This document shows positions 25,964 through 34,423 of a stretch of DNA of 64,000 bases, one piece after another. Numbering within the stretch: position 1 is the first letter of the stretch; every line of letters starts with the position of its first letter. The stretch comes from Acetobacter sicerae. GTDB taxonomy: Bacteria; Pseudomonadota; Alphaproteobacteria; Acetobacterales; Acetobacteraceae. The notes beneath the pieces were generated by a model, which did no database searches, was not told the DNA's origin, and saw only the letters and a program-made list of their open reading frames with translations. The stretch lies in the NCBI RefSeq assembly GCF_011516765.1, contig NZ_JAAABN010000006.1, positions 124,001 through 188,000 of the forward strand. The letters run 5' to 3'. The translations under genes and the position numbers were made by a program.

Positions 25964-25968
25964 AAACC

Positions 25969-27201
25969 ATGAAACGGACTTTCTCGGAAAAACTCGCAAT
26001 CCTGTCTGACGCCGCAAAATACGATGCTTCCTGTGCATCGAGCGGCTCGGATCGGCGTGGGTCAAAGAAGGAGCCGGGACTGGGATCAACCGAACGGAGC
26101 GGCATCTGTCATTCATGGACGCCGGATGGCCGATGCGTCTCTCTGCTCAAGATCCTGATGACGAATTTCTGCATTTACGACTGCGCCTACTGCATCAACA
26201 GGGTTTCATCCGGCGTGGAGCGCGCCCGTTTCTCGGTCGAAGAAATCGTCTGGCTGACAATGGAGTTTTATCGACGGAACTATATCGAGGGCCTTTTCCT
26301 GTCCTCCGGCATCATCCGCTCATCCGATTACACCATGGAAGAACTGGTACGTGTCGCAAAAGTTCTCCGTCTGGACAGAGGGTTTCGGGGCTACATTCAT
26401 CTGAAAGCCATTCCCGACGCCTCCCCCGACCTGCTGGCGGAAGCCGGTCTGTATGCGGACCGCCTTTCCATCAATGTGGAAATGCCCACCGAGACAGGAC
26501 TGACCCAGTATGCGCCGGAGAAGGACTCCATCGGCATCCGGTCCGCCATGGGACACATCCGCAAAAAGATGGACGCGACGAAGGAGAAAACCCTTGCCGG
26601 ACGCCGCCCGCCCCGCTTCGCACCCGGCGGACAGAGCACACAGATGATTGTCGGCGCGGATGCTGCAACTGATCAGGATATTCTCTCAAGCAGTTCGGCG
26701 CTCTATTCCGACTACCGACTGAAACGGGTCTATTATTCCGCCTTCAGCCCCATCCCACATGCCTCACAGGCTCTCCCTGCCCAGAAGCCCCCTCTGCTGC
26801 GCGAGCATCGCCTGTATCAGGCAGACTGGCTGTTCCGTTTTTATGGCTTCCAGTTTCAGGAGATCACCGAGAACAGGCCCGACGGCATGCTGGATCTGGA
26901 AGTTGATCCAAAACTGAGCTGGGCTCTGGATAACCGCGCTGTCTTCCCGGTGGACATCAATCAGGCGCCTCGTGAACTGCTGCTGCGCGTTCCGGGCCTC
27001 GGGCCGCGTTCCGTGAAGGTGCTGCTTGCAACGCGCCGTCATAAGACCATTCGACTGGATGATCTGGAACGACTGCGCGTCAGCATAAGAAAAATACGCC
27101 CGTTCATCACCACCCCGGACTGGCGACCCATCAAACTGATCGACCGGATGGACCTCAAATCCCTCTTTGCGCCGCCGCCCCAGCAACTGTCACTTCTGTG
27201 A
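25969..27201 (+). CDS. Putative DNA modification/repair radical SAM protein
   Basis: A 410-residue radical SAM enzyme of the family annotated as 'putative DNA modification/repair radical SAM protein'. The [4Fe-4S] motif is CX3CX2C at Cys68, Cys72 and Cys75 (NFCIYDCAYCINR). The SAM barrel follows, with EGLFLSSGIIRSSDYTMEEL, RGYIHLKAIPDASPDLLAEA and RLSINVEMPTETGL. At residues 329-358 a helix-hairpin-helix DNA-binding element (DINQAPRELLLRVPGLGPRS) is fused at the C-terminus. The chemistry is unknown. The ATG at 25969 sits directly behind a LexA box and lacks an obvious Shine-Dalgarno sequence. Its stop overlaps the next start (GTGA), so the two products are translationally coupled. Confidence 0.85.
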   Translation: MKRTFSEKLAILSDAAKYDASCASSGSDRRGSKKEPGLGSTERSGICHSWTPDGRCVSLLKILMTNFCIYDCAYCINRVSSGVERARFSVEEIVWLTMEFYRRNYIEGLFLSSGIIRSSDYTMEELVRVAKVLRLDRGFRGYIHLKAIPDASPDLLAEAGLYADRLSINVEMPTETGLTQYAPEKDSIGIRSAMGHIRKKMDATKEKTLAGRRPPRFAPGGQSTQMIVGADAATDQDILSSSSALYSDYRLKRVYYSAFSPIPHASQALPAQKPPLLREHRLYQADWLFRFYGFQFQEITENRPDGMLDLEVDPKLSWALDNRAVFPVDINQAPRELLLRVPGLGPRSVKVLLATRRHKTIRLDDLERLRVSIRKIRPFITTPDWRPIKLIDRMDLKSLFAPPPQQLSLL

Positions 27202-27965
27202 AAGAGCATCTCGTTTCATTACCTGAGGCGGCGCCCTTTTCTCTGTGGCGCCTTCACGCCCGCTCCCTGCTGGCTGCGGGGATTGCACCCGAACATATCG
27301 TCTGGCGGAGTTCATCCGGGCAGGATGATCTGTTTTCACAGCCTGACCCATCACCAGAAACCGAAACATCCAAACCCCAGAAAATCAGCAGAAACTGTCT
27401 TCTGTTTCTCGAAACTCTTCTCTGCCATGCCAACCCTGAAAAATTCTCACTCGCCTATCGTATCCTGTGGCGAAGCAGGAGAGAGCGCTCCCTCCTGAAG
27501 ACAGGGACCGATCCCGACATTGTCATGGCCAACAGAATGGCCCATCAGATTGGCCGTGAAGTGCACAAGATGAAAGCCTTTGTCCGTTTCAGGGAGAAAA
27601 CGCCCCAAGGTAGCAACACACGCCACTTTGCAGCGTGGTTTGAACCGGAGCACCATATTCTTGAAAAGGCTGCACCTTTCTTCGCACGCCGTTTCACCGA
27701 CATGAACTGGATGATCCTCACGCCAAAAGGGTCCGTCGGCTGGGATGGAGAAACCTGTGTCGTCACCAGAGAAGCCTGCACACGGACAATTTTCGAAGAC
27801 GAGGCGGAGGCTTTATGGAAGACCTATTACCGCTCCATCTTCAATCCCGCCCGCGTCAAGGTGAAGGCGATGCGATCGGAAATGTCTCCCAAATACTGGA
27901 AAAACCTCCCGGAAACAGAACTGATTCCTGAAATGCTCGCTCAGGCTGCCCGCCAGACATGGTAA
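27198..27965 (+). CDS. DUF4130-type probable DNA metabolism protein, partner of the radical SAM enzyme
   Basis: A 255-residue protein of the family that regularly accompanies the radical SAM/HhH protein. Recognisable segments are FSLAYRILWRSRRERSLLKT, MANRMAHQIGREVHKMKAFV, RFREKTPQGSNTRHFAAWFE, HHILEKAAPFFARRFTDMNW and the C-terminal MRSEMSPKYWKNLPETELIP. In many bacteria this domain is fused to a UdgX-like uracil-DNA glycosylase domain; here the protein ends without one, and no such gene is adjacent. The GTG start at 27198 overlaps the previous stop by four bases. It probably acts on damaged DNA with the radical SAM protein, but the reaction is unknown. Confidence 0.82.
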   Translation: MKEHLVSLPEAAPFSLWRLHARSLLAAGIAPEHIVWRSSSGQDDLFSQPDPSPETETSKPQKISRNCLLFLETLLCHANPEKFSLAYRILWRSRRERSLLKTGTDPDIVMANRMAHQIGREVHKMKAFVRFREKTPQGSNTRHFAAWFEPEHHILEKAAPFFARRFTDMNWMILTPKGSVGWDGETCVVTREACTRTIFEDEAEALWKTYYRSIFNPARVKVKAMRSEMSPKYWKNLPETELIPEMLAQAARQTW

Positions 27966-28022
27966 GACTGCGTGCCGGATGGGTGGGCAATCGATCCGTT
28001 CTGGCCTACCATTCCGCCCACA

Positions 28023-28529
28023 ATGACGACTGACGCCGCCCCTCACCTGTTTTCTGCTTCCGTCGAGGCGCTTCTTGCCCGTGCGGACGAGCTGTGCGCC
28101 CAACGACATGTCCGGCTGACCGCCCTGCGACGTCAGATTCTCGGTCTGATGCTTGAGGCCAATGCTCCACTGGGTGCGTATGACCTTCTGCAACGCCTGC
28201 AGGCCATTCAGGGCAACGCCGCTCCGCCAACGGTCTATCGGACGCTTGAATTCCTCATGGAGTTCGGACTGATCCACAAAATCGAACGACTGTCAGCCTT
28301 CATGCCCTGCACGCACACGCTCGGTCGTGCGCCCTGTCACGAGCACGACGCCGATTGTGTCCACGCCAGCCAGTTCCTGATCTGCCGCAACTGCTCCAGC
28401 GTCACCGAACTTGAAGATTCCACGATTCTGGCCTCGATTGTCGCTGCGTCCCAAAAATCCGGGTTCCGGCTTCAGCATACAACCGTCGAAGTTGAAGGCC
28501 TGTGCGCGAAATGCGCGGCTCTCGCATAA
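28023..28529 (+). CDS. zur: Fur-family regulator, probably the zinc sensor Zur
   Basis: A 168-residue metal-dependent repressor. The winged-helix N-terminus reads HVRLTALRRQILGLMLEANA, then PLGAYDLLQRLQ and PPTVYRTLEFLMEFGLIHKI, the Fur-family recognition helix. The C-terminal half has two CX2C pairs (CRNC, and CAKC near the end) forming the structural zinc site, and a His/Cys-rich segment (CHEHDADCVH). FLICRNCSSVTELED and VEVEGLCAKCA favour Zur over Fur. The ATG at 28023 fits homology; a GTG at 27972 in the same frame is less likely. It lies 57 bp after the DUF4130 gene and could be cotranscribed with it. No zinc-uptake genes are nearby. Confidence 0.82.
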   Translation: MTTDAAPHLFSASVEALLARADELCAQRHVRLTALRRQILGLMLEANAPLGAYDLLQRLQAIQGNAAPPTVYRTLEFLMEFGLIHKIERLSAFMPCTHTLGRAPCHEHDADCVHASQFLICRNCSSVTELEDSTILASIVAASQKSGFRLQHTTVEVEGLCAKCAALA

Positions 28530-28569
28530 TATGACGAGGTAAAATCAGTCCGCGTTCAAGACTGACAGT

Positions 28570-28600
28570 GAAGCCGGAGCATACTATACGCCCCGGCTTC
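28570..28600. terminator. Bidirectional hairpin between zur and choX
   Basis: GAAGCCGG and CCGGCTTC flank a loop of about 15 nt in the 83-bp gap between these convergent genes. No strong T-tract is present on either side. Confidence 0.5.
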
Positions 28601-28612
28601 CGCACTGACTCC

Positions 28613-29548
28613 TCACTGTCCGAGATATGCCTGAACCGCTGGCAGACCCGGCTTGCCGTCCACTGTTGTGACACCATCCAGCCACTTCTCCACGGCTTCG
28701 GGATGCGCCTTCATCCAGTCCCTGGTCGCCTGCGCAGGCTTTGTGTGATTTTCTGAAATGGTTTTCATCATCTCGTTTTCGGAAGGGATGGTGAATGTCA
28801 GCTGCTTCAGCAGATGTCCCACATTCGGACATTTTTCCACGTAACCGCTGCCAACAACCGTGTTGACCTCGGCTGATGCGCCGAACTGCTTTTCACCACC
28901 TGTCAGATAGGTGAGATGAAAGTTCATGTTCATCGGGTGCGGTTCCCAGGCAAGGAACACGATCGGTTTCTGGGCAGGAATGGCGCGCGCAACCTGAGAC
29001 AGCATCCCCTGTTCGCTGCTTTCATTGAGATGGAATTTCCCGAGACCAAAATCGTTGGCCTTGATCATATCCAGAATGATCTTGTTTCCGTCATTGCCGG
29101 ATTCAATTCCATAAATCATATTATTTAACCTGGGGCCCCAACTCGCGATGTCCTTGAAATCTTTCAGGCCCTGTTGCGCAACATAATCGGGAACAGCAAG
29201 CGTATACCGTGCGCCGGTAAGGTTTTTTGTGATCCGTTCGACCTTGCCTCTTTTCAGGTAGGGGTCAACATAGGACGCGCCCGAGGGTTCCCAGTCACTA
29301 AGAAAGATGTCGAGCTGGTGATTTTCCAGTGAGAGATAAGCGACAGCCAGCGTCACCATCGTTTCGCGGGTTTTATAGCCCAGACCAGCGAGAAGGTTCA
29401 TTGTGACGCCGTTGGTGACAGCAGCATCCGACCAGCCGACATCTCCGATACGCACCATCTGACAGACTTCAGGTTCAGCAGCCTGAGCCGGCAGAACGCG
29501 CAGCCCGACGCCAAGAAAAACCATGGAAGCGAGAAGTTTCTTCTTCAT
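28613..29548 (-). CDS. choX: Choline ABC transporter, periplasmic substrate-binding protein
   Basis: A 311-residue periplasmic protein of the ChoX/ProX (OpuAC) family that delivers choline to ChoWV. After a signal peptide (KLLASMVFLGVGLRVLPAQA) come VRIGDVGWSDAAVTNGVTMN, LSDWEPSGASYVDPYLKRGK, MIYGIESGNDGNKIILDMIK and PIVFLAWEPHPMNMNFHLTY; the Trp residues in DVGW, SDWEP and LAWEPHPMN are where ChoX builds its aromatic cage for the trimethylammonium group. ATG 29548 starts the signal peptide; the upstream extension is spurious. It is separated from choV by 165 bp, the usual strongly expressed binding-protein arrangement. Choline rather than betaine is inferred from the adjacent bet genes. Confidence 0.9.
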   Translation of the reverse strand: MKKKLLASMVFLGVGLRVLPAQAAEPEVCQMVRIGDVGWSDAAVTNGVTMNLLAGLGYKTRETMVTLAVAYLSLENHQLDIFLSDWEPSGASYVDPYLKRGKVERITKNLTGARYTLAVPDYVAQQGLKDFKDIASWGPRLNNMIYGIESGNDGNKIILDMIKANDFGLGKFHLNESSEQGMLSQVARAIPAQKPIVFLAWEPHPMNMNFHLTYLTGGEKQFGASAEVNTVVGSGYVEKCPNVGHLLKQLTFTIPSENEMMKTISENHTKPAQATRDWMKAHPEAVEKWLDGVTTVDGKPGLPAVQAYLGQ

Positions 29549-29713
29549 ACCAGTGACACGTCCTTTTCCTGTCTGCCCGTTGCCGAAGTATGGGCGCACC
29601 TCAATACATTCCGCAACAGAAACAATTAAATCCTGCATGACTATGGCGCGACTTCCGCGCCGCAAGCTTTCTCTCCCCTATCAGAACTTGCATTATCCAT
29701 GATCAAAACACGA

Positions 29714-30952
29714 TCAATTGACTTTCGATGCGCGGGCAACTCCCGTAATCGCGCCGATCATGTCAGCGTCATCACACAATCCGATAATCTGACTGGCATC
29801 AGAAATCAGAACGGGCATCCCGCTTTTCTGGCGCAGAAGCGCGACTGTGTTGAGTGAAGCCGTAACCGGCACACAATAAACACACCCAGAAACGACCTTC
29901 AGCTCTGAAATATCGTCAGTGTCGTGAAATTGCAGGGGTATTTCCATGCCTGTCCTGTCCGACACGGTAGCCGTCACAGGGTTGAAACCATAATGGCCGG
30001 TTACGTCGAGTTGAATGGTACTATCATCCCACCGGGGACAAACTTCCAGAAGACGCATGACGCTTGCTGCATTCAGCAGCGGCAGCGGATTCATGTGCCT
30101 TACGAAATCACGGACATAATCATCGACCGGCGAGGAAATGATTTCCTGCGGTGGACCCGCCTGAATAATGCGCCCTTCCCGCATGATGGCGATATTGCTG
30201 CCGATCCGGAGCGCCTCATCAATATCATGACTCACGAAAACAATGGTTTTCTTGAGCCGTGTCTGAAGATCCAGAAGCTCGTCCTGAAGCTTGCGACGGA
30301 TCAACGGGTCAAGCGCCGAAAAAGGCTCATCCATCAGGAGGATATCGGCATCCGTTGCAAAAGCCCGCGCCAGACCCACCCGCTGCTGCATACCGCCAGA
30401 GAGTTCCGAAACATAGGAATTGGCCCACCGTGTCAGACCAACCAGTTCCAGTTTTTCCTCGGCGATTTTACGACGCGCATTGGGGGTGAACCCACGAAGC
30501 TCCAGACCAAACGAGACATTTTCCCGTACCGTCCGCCACGGCAGCAGACCGAACTGCTGGAAGACCATGGTGACGCGGGTACGCCGCATATCGCGCAATG
30601 TCTCATCATCACAGTTGGCGATATCGACAAAAGCAGTGCCATTCCCGATCTCGACACTGCCTCGCGTCACTTTGTTGAGACGGTTGGCGGCCCGCAGCAA
30701 TGTCGATTTACCGGAACCGGACAGTCCCATGAGCACGCTGATCTCACCGCGTCTGATCTCGAGGTTGGCATTCGCCACACCGACAGTCACACCCAGTTCA
30801 GCGGCGATCTGTTCGCGTGTGCCACCCTCATCCAGACGTTTGACTGCCTGGGCAATCGCACTTGACGAATTATTCCGATGAAAAAGAATATCCACGTTCC
30901 TGAAGGAGAGAGCAGCAGTTTTACCTTGTGGTTCTGTCCGCACGGCTTCCAT
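29714..30952 (-). CDS. choV: Choline ABC transporter, ATP-binding protein
   Basis: A 412-residue ATPase energising choline uptake. Walker A is GLSGSGKST starting at residue 76, the signature is LSGGMQQRVGLARA, Walker B is ILLMDEPFSALDP, and the H-loop is VSHDIDEALRIGS. The N-terminal extension of about 65 residues (RNVDILFHRNNSSSAIAQAV) is typical of the ChoV/ProV branch, and the C-terminal 120 residues correspond to a degenerate CBS-like regulatory region. The ATG at 30952 has a GAGGAG site 8 nt upstream. It lies 13 bp downstream of choW, so choWV are cotranscribed, probably with choX. Confidence 0.93.
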   Translation of the reverse strand: MEAVRTEPQGKTAALSFRNVDILFHRNNSSSAIAQAVKRLDEGGTREQIAAELGVTVGVANANLEIRRGEISVLMGLSGSGKSTLLRAANRLNKVTRGSVEIGNGTAFVDIANCDDETLRDMRRTRVTMVFQQFGLLPWRTVRENVSFGLELRGFTPNARRKIAEEKLELVGLTRWANSYVSELSGGMQQRVGLARAFATDADILLMDEPFSALDPLIRRKLQDELLDLQTRLKKTIVFVSHDIDEALRIGSNIAIMREGRIIQAGPPQEIISSPVDDYVRDFVRHMNPLPLLNAASVMRLLEVCPRWDDSTIQLDVTGHYGFNPVTATVSDRTGMEIPLQFHDTDDISELKVVSGCVYCVPVTASLNTVALLRQKSGMPVLISDASQIIGLCDDADMIGAITGVARASKVN

Positions 30953-30965
30953 ACAGATAGTCTCC

Positions 30966-31811
30966 TCAGTGCGTTTTCTTGCGGCAGAGCCGGTCCAGAA
31001 TGATGGCGACCAGAACAATAGCCAGACCGGATTCAAATCCGGTGTCGATTTGAACCGTATTCAGGGCCCGCACGACCGGCACACCCAGTCCACCCGCACC
31101 GACAAGGGCTGCAATCACCACCATGGAGAGACTGAGCATGATGCACTGGCTCAGACCCTCACGGATCATGGGAAGCGCCGCCGGTACCTCGACTTTCCAC
31201 AAGCGCTGCCTTGGCGTGGCGCCAAATGCATCGCCAGCCTCCAGCAAGGCTTTGGGAACAGAGGAAATCCCGAGCTGCGTCATGCGAATGGGCGCAGGGA
31301 TGGCGAACACCACGGTGGAAATTGTGCCCGGAACGGTGCCCAGACCAAACAGGATCAGGGTCGGGATCAGATAAACAAAGGTCGGCAGGGTCTGCATGAG
31401 ATCCAGAACTGGATGCAGGATCTTCGCAAGCCATGGGCGATGCGCGGAGGCGATGCCGATCGGCACCCCGATCAGCATACACGTGAAAGTCGCAAAAAAG
31501 ATGAGCGACAGGGTCGCCATCGTTTCCTGCCAGTATCCCTGATTGATGATGAACAGCAGGCCGAGCGCAACCAGCACGCACGTACTAATGGCACGCTTCC
31601 AGAACCACACGCCGATCGTCAGAAGCGCCACAAACAGGACGGGCGGCACCGAGGTCAGCAGGTTGGTGAAACCATCGGCGCAGGACCCGATCGCCTCGCT
31701 GATGACGTCGAAACCACCCTGACAATGATCCCTGATCCAGTCGACGGCATTCGACGCCACTTCACCGACAGGTATTTTATGCGATGTGATCCAGTCTTCG
31801 AGCCCGTTCAT
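30966..31811 (-). CDS. choW: Choline ABC transporter, permease
   Basis: A 281-residue inner-membrane permease with about six helices. It begins MNGLEDWITSHKIPVGEVAS, and the BPD-transporter core includes MATLSLIFFATFTCMLIGVP, LDLMQTLPTFVYLIPTLILF, GTISTVVFAIPAPIRMTQLG and the EAA loop EAGDAFGATPRQRLWKVEVP, followed by IMLSLSMVVIAALVGAGGLG. ATG 31811 was chosen because family homology starts there; the longer frame adds 19 residues without support. It is the first gene of choW-choV-choX and is divergent from the BetI-BetB fusion gene across a 504-bp control region. Confidence 0.93.
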   Translation of the reverse strand: MNGLEDWITSHKIPVGEVASNAVDWIRDHCQGGFDVISEAIGSCADGFTNLLTSVPPVLFVALLTIGVWFWKRAISTCVLVALGLLFIINQGYWQETMATLSLIFFATFTCMLIGVPIGIASAHRPWLAKILHPVLDLMQTLPTFVYLIPTLILFGLGTVPGTISTVVFAIPAPIRMTQLGISSVPKALLEAGDAFGATPRQRLWKVEVPAALPMIREGLSQCIMLSLSMVVIAALVGAGGLGVPVVRALNTVQIDTGFESGLAIVLVAIILDRLCRKKTH

Positions 31812-32315
31812 TGATCTCGCTTCACAGTCCGGAGATTTCAGGCCTGGCCAGGGCAGGCGGAAAGCCATGAGCAGGTATTCCCGTGAGCCGCGTCATACGG
31901 ACCCCACCCTTTTTCAGTTCGACATCGTAACCGAAAGACGGAGGATATAAAGTTCTTTCGTGCATCACGTCAGAAAGCACATCCTACGCCGCCTGATCTG
32001 AAACCGTTCAGGCTGACTACAGTTTATTCACCGCCCCATCATTGCGTTCAAGAAACAGAAAGGAATTGATTTATTCCGACGTCGCATTGGATAAAGTCGC
32101 CGTCCGTTATCCTTTTCGATGAGCACCATAGGCCGCCTTATTGAATCAGCGATCAAAGGCGGTCCACCACCGTAAAAACAGCTACTTCTTGAACGAAATC
32201 GCCAGAAAATTGACAGGAAAATTCATCTTTCCGTTTGCTGATTTCCTGTGGACATTATTTTTTCGTTTCGACATAAAGATAATATTGAACGATCATTCAA
32301 AGGCATTCGAATCCC
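31812..32315. promoter_or_regulatory. Divergent control region between choWVX and betIB-betA
   Basis: This 504-bp region has no supported gene and must hold both promoters. The clearest element is the palindrome at 32285-32300. Isolated CGTTCA or TTGAACG half-sites also occur (for example near 32006, 32046 and 32187), which might bind the same regulator. Confidence 0.5.
32285..32300. promoter_or_regulatory. Near-perfect palindrome, candidate BetI operator
   Basis: TTGAACGATCATTCAA is symmetric at 14 of 16 positions and ends 15 bp before the start codon of the BetI-BetB fusion. TetR-family regulators of bet genes bind dyads of this type close to their own promoter. The assignment is an inference from position and symmetry. 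Confidence 0.5.
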
Positions 32316-34412
32316 ATGATGCAGCCCCCCGCTCCTTCCGCCATGGCACGACTGGATGATGAGCGTCGCCGTAGTTTTGTTGCCGCAACACTCTCGGTTC
32401 TCGCCGACAACGGGTATGTCGGAACGACCCTCGCCCGGATCGCCGAGCGCGCAGATGTCTCCCCCAGTCTGCTGGTGCATTATTTCGGCGACAAGGACAC
32501 TCTGCTCGGCACAGCCTTCTGGTATCAGTCCGAATCGCTGCGTCATGAGATCCTGAACCGCTTTTTGACAGCCCGCACCCCGCGTGAGCGTCTGCAGGCC
32601 GTCATTGATTCCCTGCTGGCCCGTGACCAGTTTCAGCAGGAGGAAGGCGCGACATGGCTGTCTTTCTGGGGACAGGTCCCTTACGTGCCGACCCTCAAAC
32701 GTATCCAGCGGATCTACCAGAAGCGGATTCTGGCCAATCTGTCCCACGATCTGAAAGCACTTTTGCCCGGTCGGGACGTCCATTCCCTCGCCACCTCGAT
32801 AGCTGCGCTGATAGACGGCACCTGGCTCCGGGCTGCCCTTTCAGACTGGGAAGAGGCGGACAGCACCGCTGCCCGGGCGCAGGTCACGGCCTTTCTGGAC
32901 AGTCAGATCGCCCTGCATCAGGCGAACCTGCCTGCGCCATCCTTTCAGATCAGGCGGCAGGAGGTCTGCTCCAACTGGATCAACGGGCGTCCCATGCCGA
33001 CAAAGGGCGCACGCTTCGAAACGCGCAATCCCGCCACTGGCGAAGTGCTTGCAGAAGTGGAAATCGCTGGTGAGCAGGAGCACGCTACGGCGATTGAAAG
33101 CGCCAGACGTGGACAGAAAATCTGGGCACGGATGACCGGCACAGAACGGGGCCGGGTTCTACGCAAGGCCGCCGATCTTCTCCGCCGTGACAACGACATG
33201 CTCGCCCGCATCGAGACGCTCGACACCGGCAAGCCGATTGCCGAGACGGCGGCAGTGGATATTCTCTCAGGCGCGGATGCCCTCGAATATTTCGGCTCAG
33301 TCGCCAGCGCGATCAACGGCGAGGCGATGGATCTCGGCGAGCAGGCCTTCGCCTATACGCGCCGTGAACCGCTTGGCGTGACGGCGGGCATCGGCGCATG
33401 GAACTATCCGATCCAGATCGCCTGCTGGAAGTCCGCTCCGGCGCTGGCCTGCGGCAATGCGATGATCTTCAAAAGCTCCGAGATGACGCCGCTGACATCG
33501 GTGCGGCTGGCCGAGATCTACCGTGAGGCCGGCCTGCCCGACGGTGTCTTCAACGTGCTGCACGGCGCGGGAGATGTGGGACGACGTCTGTGCGCCGATC
33601 CCGATATTCGCAAGGTCAGCCTCACAGGTTCCGTTCCCACGGGCAAGGCGGTGATGCGTGAAGCCTCCAATACGCTGAAATATGTCACGCTGGAACTGGG
33701 CGGAAAATCTCCGCTCATCATCTTTGACGATGCTGACGTGGATAACGCCGTGTCCGCAGCACTGCTCGGCAATTTCTACTCGGGCGGTGAAATCTGCTCG
33801 AACGGAACACGGGTTTTCGTGCAGTCCGGAATCCGAGACCGCTTCCTTGCGGAACTGAAGCGGCGTGTCGAAGCCATGAAAATCGGCGATCCACTCGCGA
33901 CGGATACGGATGTTGGTGCGCTCATCAGCGTGCCGCATCTGGAAAAGGTCATGGCTTACGTGGAAAGTGGCATTGCTCAAGGCGCGCAGCTTCTGACCGG
34001 CGGTCGTCGTCTTACAGAAGGAGCATTCGGCAAGGGCGCGTTCATGCAGCCGACCATCTTTACCGGCTGTCATGATGACATGAAGATCGCCCGTGAGGAA
34101 ATCTTTGGTCCGGTCATGACCGTTCTCGATTTCCATGACGAGGATGAAGTCATTGTCCGCGCCAATGCAACAGAGTTCGGTCTGGCGGCGGGCGTGTTCA
34201 CAAACGATCTCACACGCGGCCATCGCGTTGTCGCCGCTCTGGAAGCAGGCACCTGCTGGATCAATCAGTACAACATCACGCCGATCGAAATGCCCTTCGG
34301 TGGCTACAAACAGTCCGGACTTGGTCGTGAAAACAGTCAGGCTGCACTGGATCATTACACACAGATCAAGAGCGTCTATGTGGCGCTCGGCAATGTCGAA
34401 TCCCCCTACTGA
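32316..34412 (+). CDS. betIB: Fusion protein: BetI choline-sensing repressor + BetB betaine aldehyde dehydrogenase
   Basis: One uninterrupted frame of 698 codons. Residues about 10-203 are a complete TetR/BetI regulator: helix-turn-helix TLARIAERADVSPSLLVHYF (38-57) and the BetI effector core ATWLSFWGQV...SIAALIDGTWLRAALS. A linker of roughly 12-15 residues (ANLPAPSFQIRRQ) leads into complete betaine aldehyde dehydrogenase, which oxidises betaine aldehyde to glycine betaine with NAD(P)+. BetB motifs are GAWNYPIQIACWKSAPAL, TLELGGKSP (general base Glu460) and GGEICSNGTRVF (nucleophile Cys494), spaced as in separate BetB. In most bacteria these are two genes. The only internal in-frame ATG near the junction (32994, Met227) lies inside the BetB fold and has no well-placed ribosome site. 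betA follows after 11 bp. Confidence 0.88.
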   Translation: MMQPPAPSAMARLDDERRRSFVAATLSVLADNGYVGTTLARIAERADVSPSLLVHYFGDKDTLLGTAFWYQSESLRHEILNRFLTARTPRERLQAVIDSLLARDQFQQEEGATWLSFWGQVPYVPTLKRIQRIYQKRILANLSHDLKALLPGRDVHSLATSIAALIDGTWLRAALSDWEEADSTAARAQVTAFLDSQIALHQANLPAPSFQIRRQEVCSNWINGRPMPTKGARFETRNPATGEVLAEVEIAGEQEHATAIESARRGQKIWARMTGTERGRVLRKAADLLRRDNDMLARIETLDTGKPIAETAAVDILSGADALEYFGSVASAINGEAMDLGEQAFAYTRREPLGVTAGIGAWNYPIQIACWKSAPALACGNAMIFKSSEMTPLTSVRLAEIYREAGLPDGVFNVLHGAGDVGRRLCADPDIRKVSLTGSVPTGKAVMREASNTLKYVTLELGGKSPLIIFDDADVDNAVSAALLGNFYSGGEICSNGTRVFVQSGIRDRFLAELKRRVEAMKIGDPLATDTDVGALISVPHLEKVMAYVESGIAQGAQLLTGGRRLTEGAFGKGAFMQPTIFTGCHDDMKIAREEIFGPVMTVLDFHDEDEVIVRANATEFGLAAGVFTNDLTRGHRVVAALEAGTCWINQYNITPIEMPFGGYKQSGLGRENSQAALDHYTQIKSVYVALGNVESPY

Positions 34413-34423
34413 GGAGGCAGGCC

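Noticed and set aside
25782-26116. Minus-strand small ORFs over the receptor terminator and radical SAM start
   Set aside because: They overlap a strong terminator, a LexA box and the start of a conserved gene, and have no ribosome sites or homology.
32994-34412. Separate betB gene starting at the internal ATG 32994
   Set aside because: This Met227 lies inside the conserved BetB N-terminal fold (after NWINGRP), and the nearest AGGAGG is about 30 bp upstream, too far for a normal start. I keep the fusion as the primary reading.
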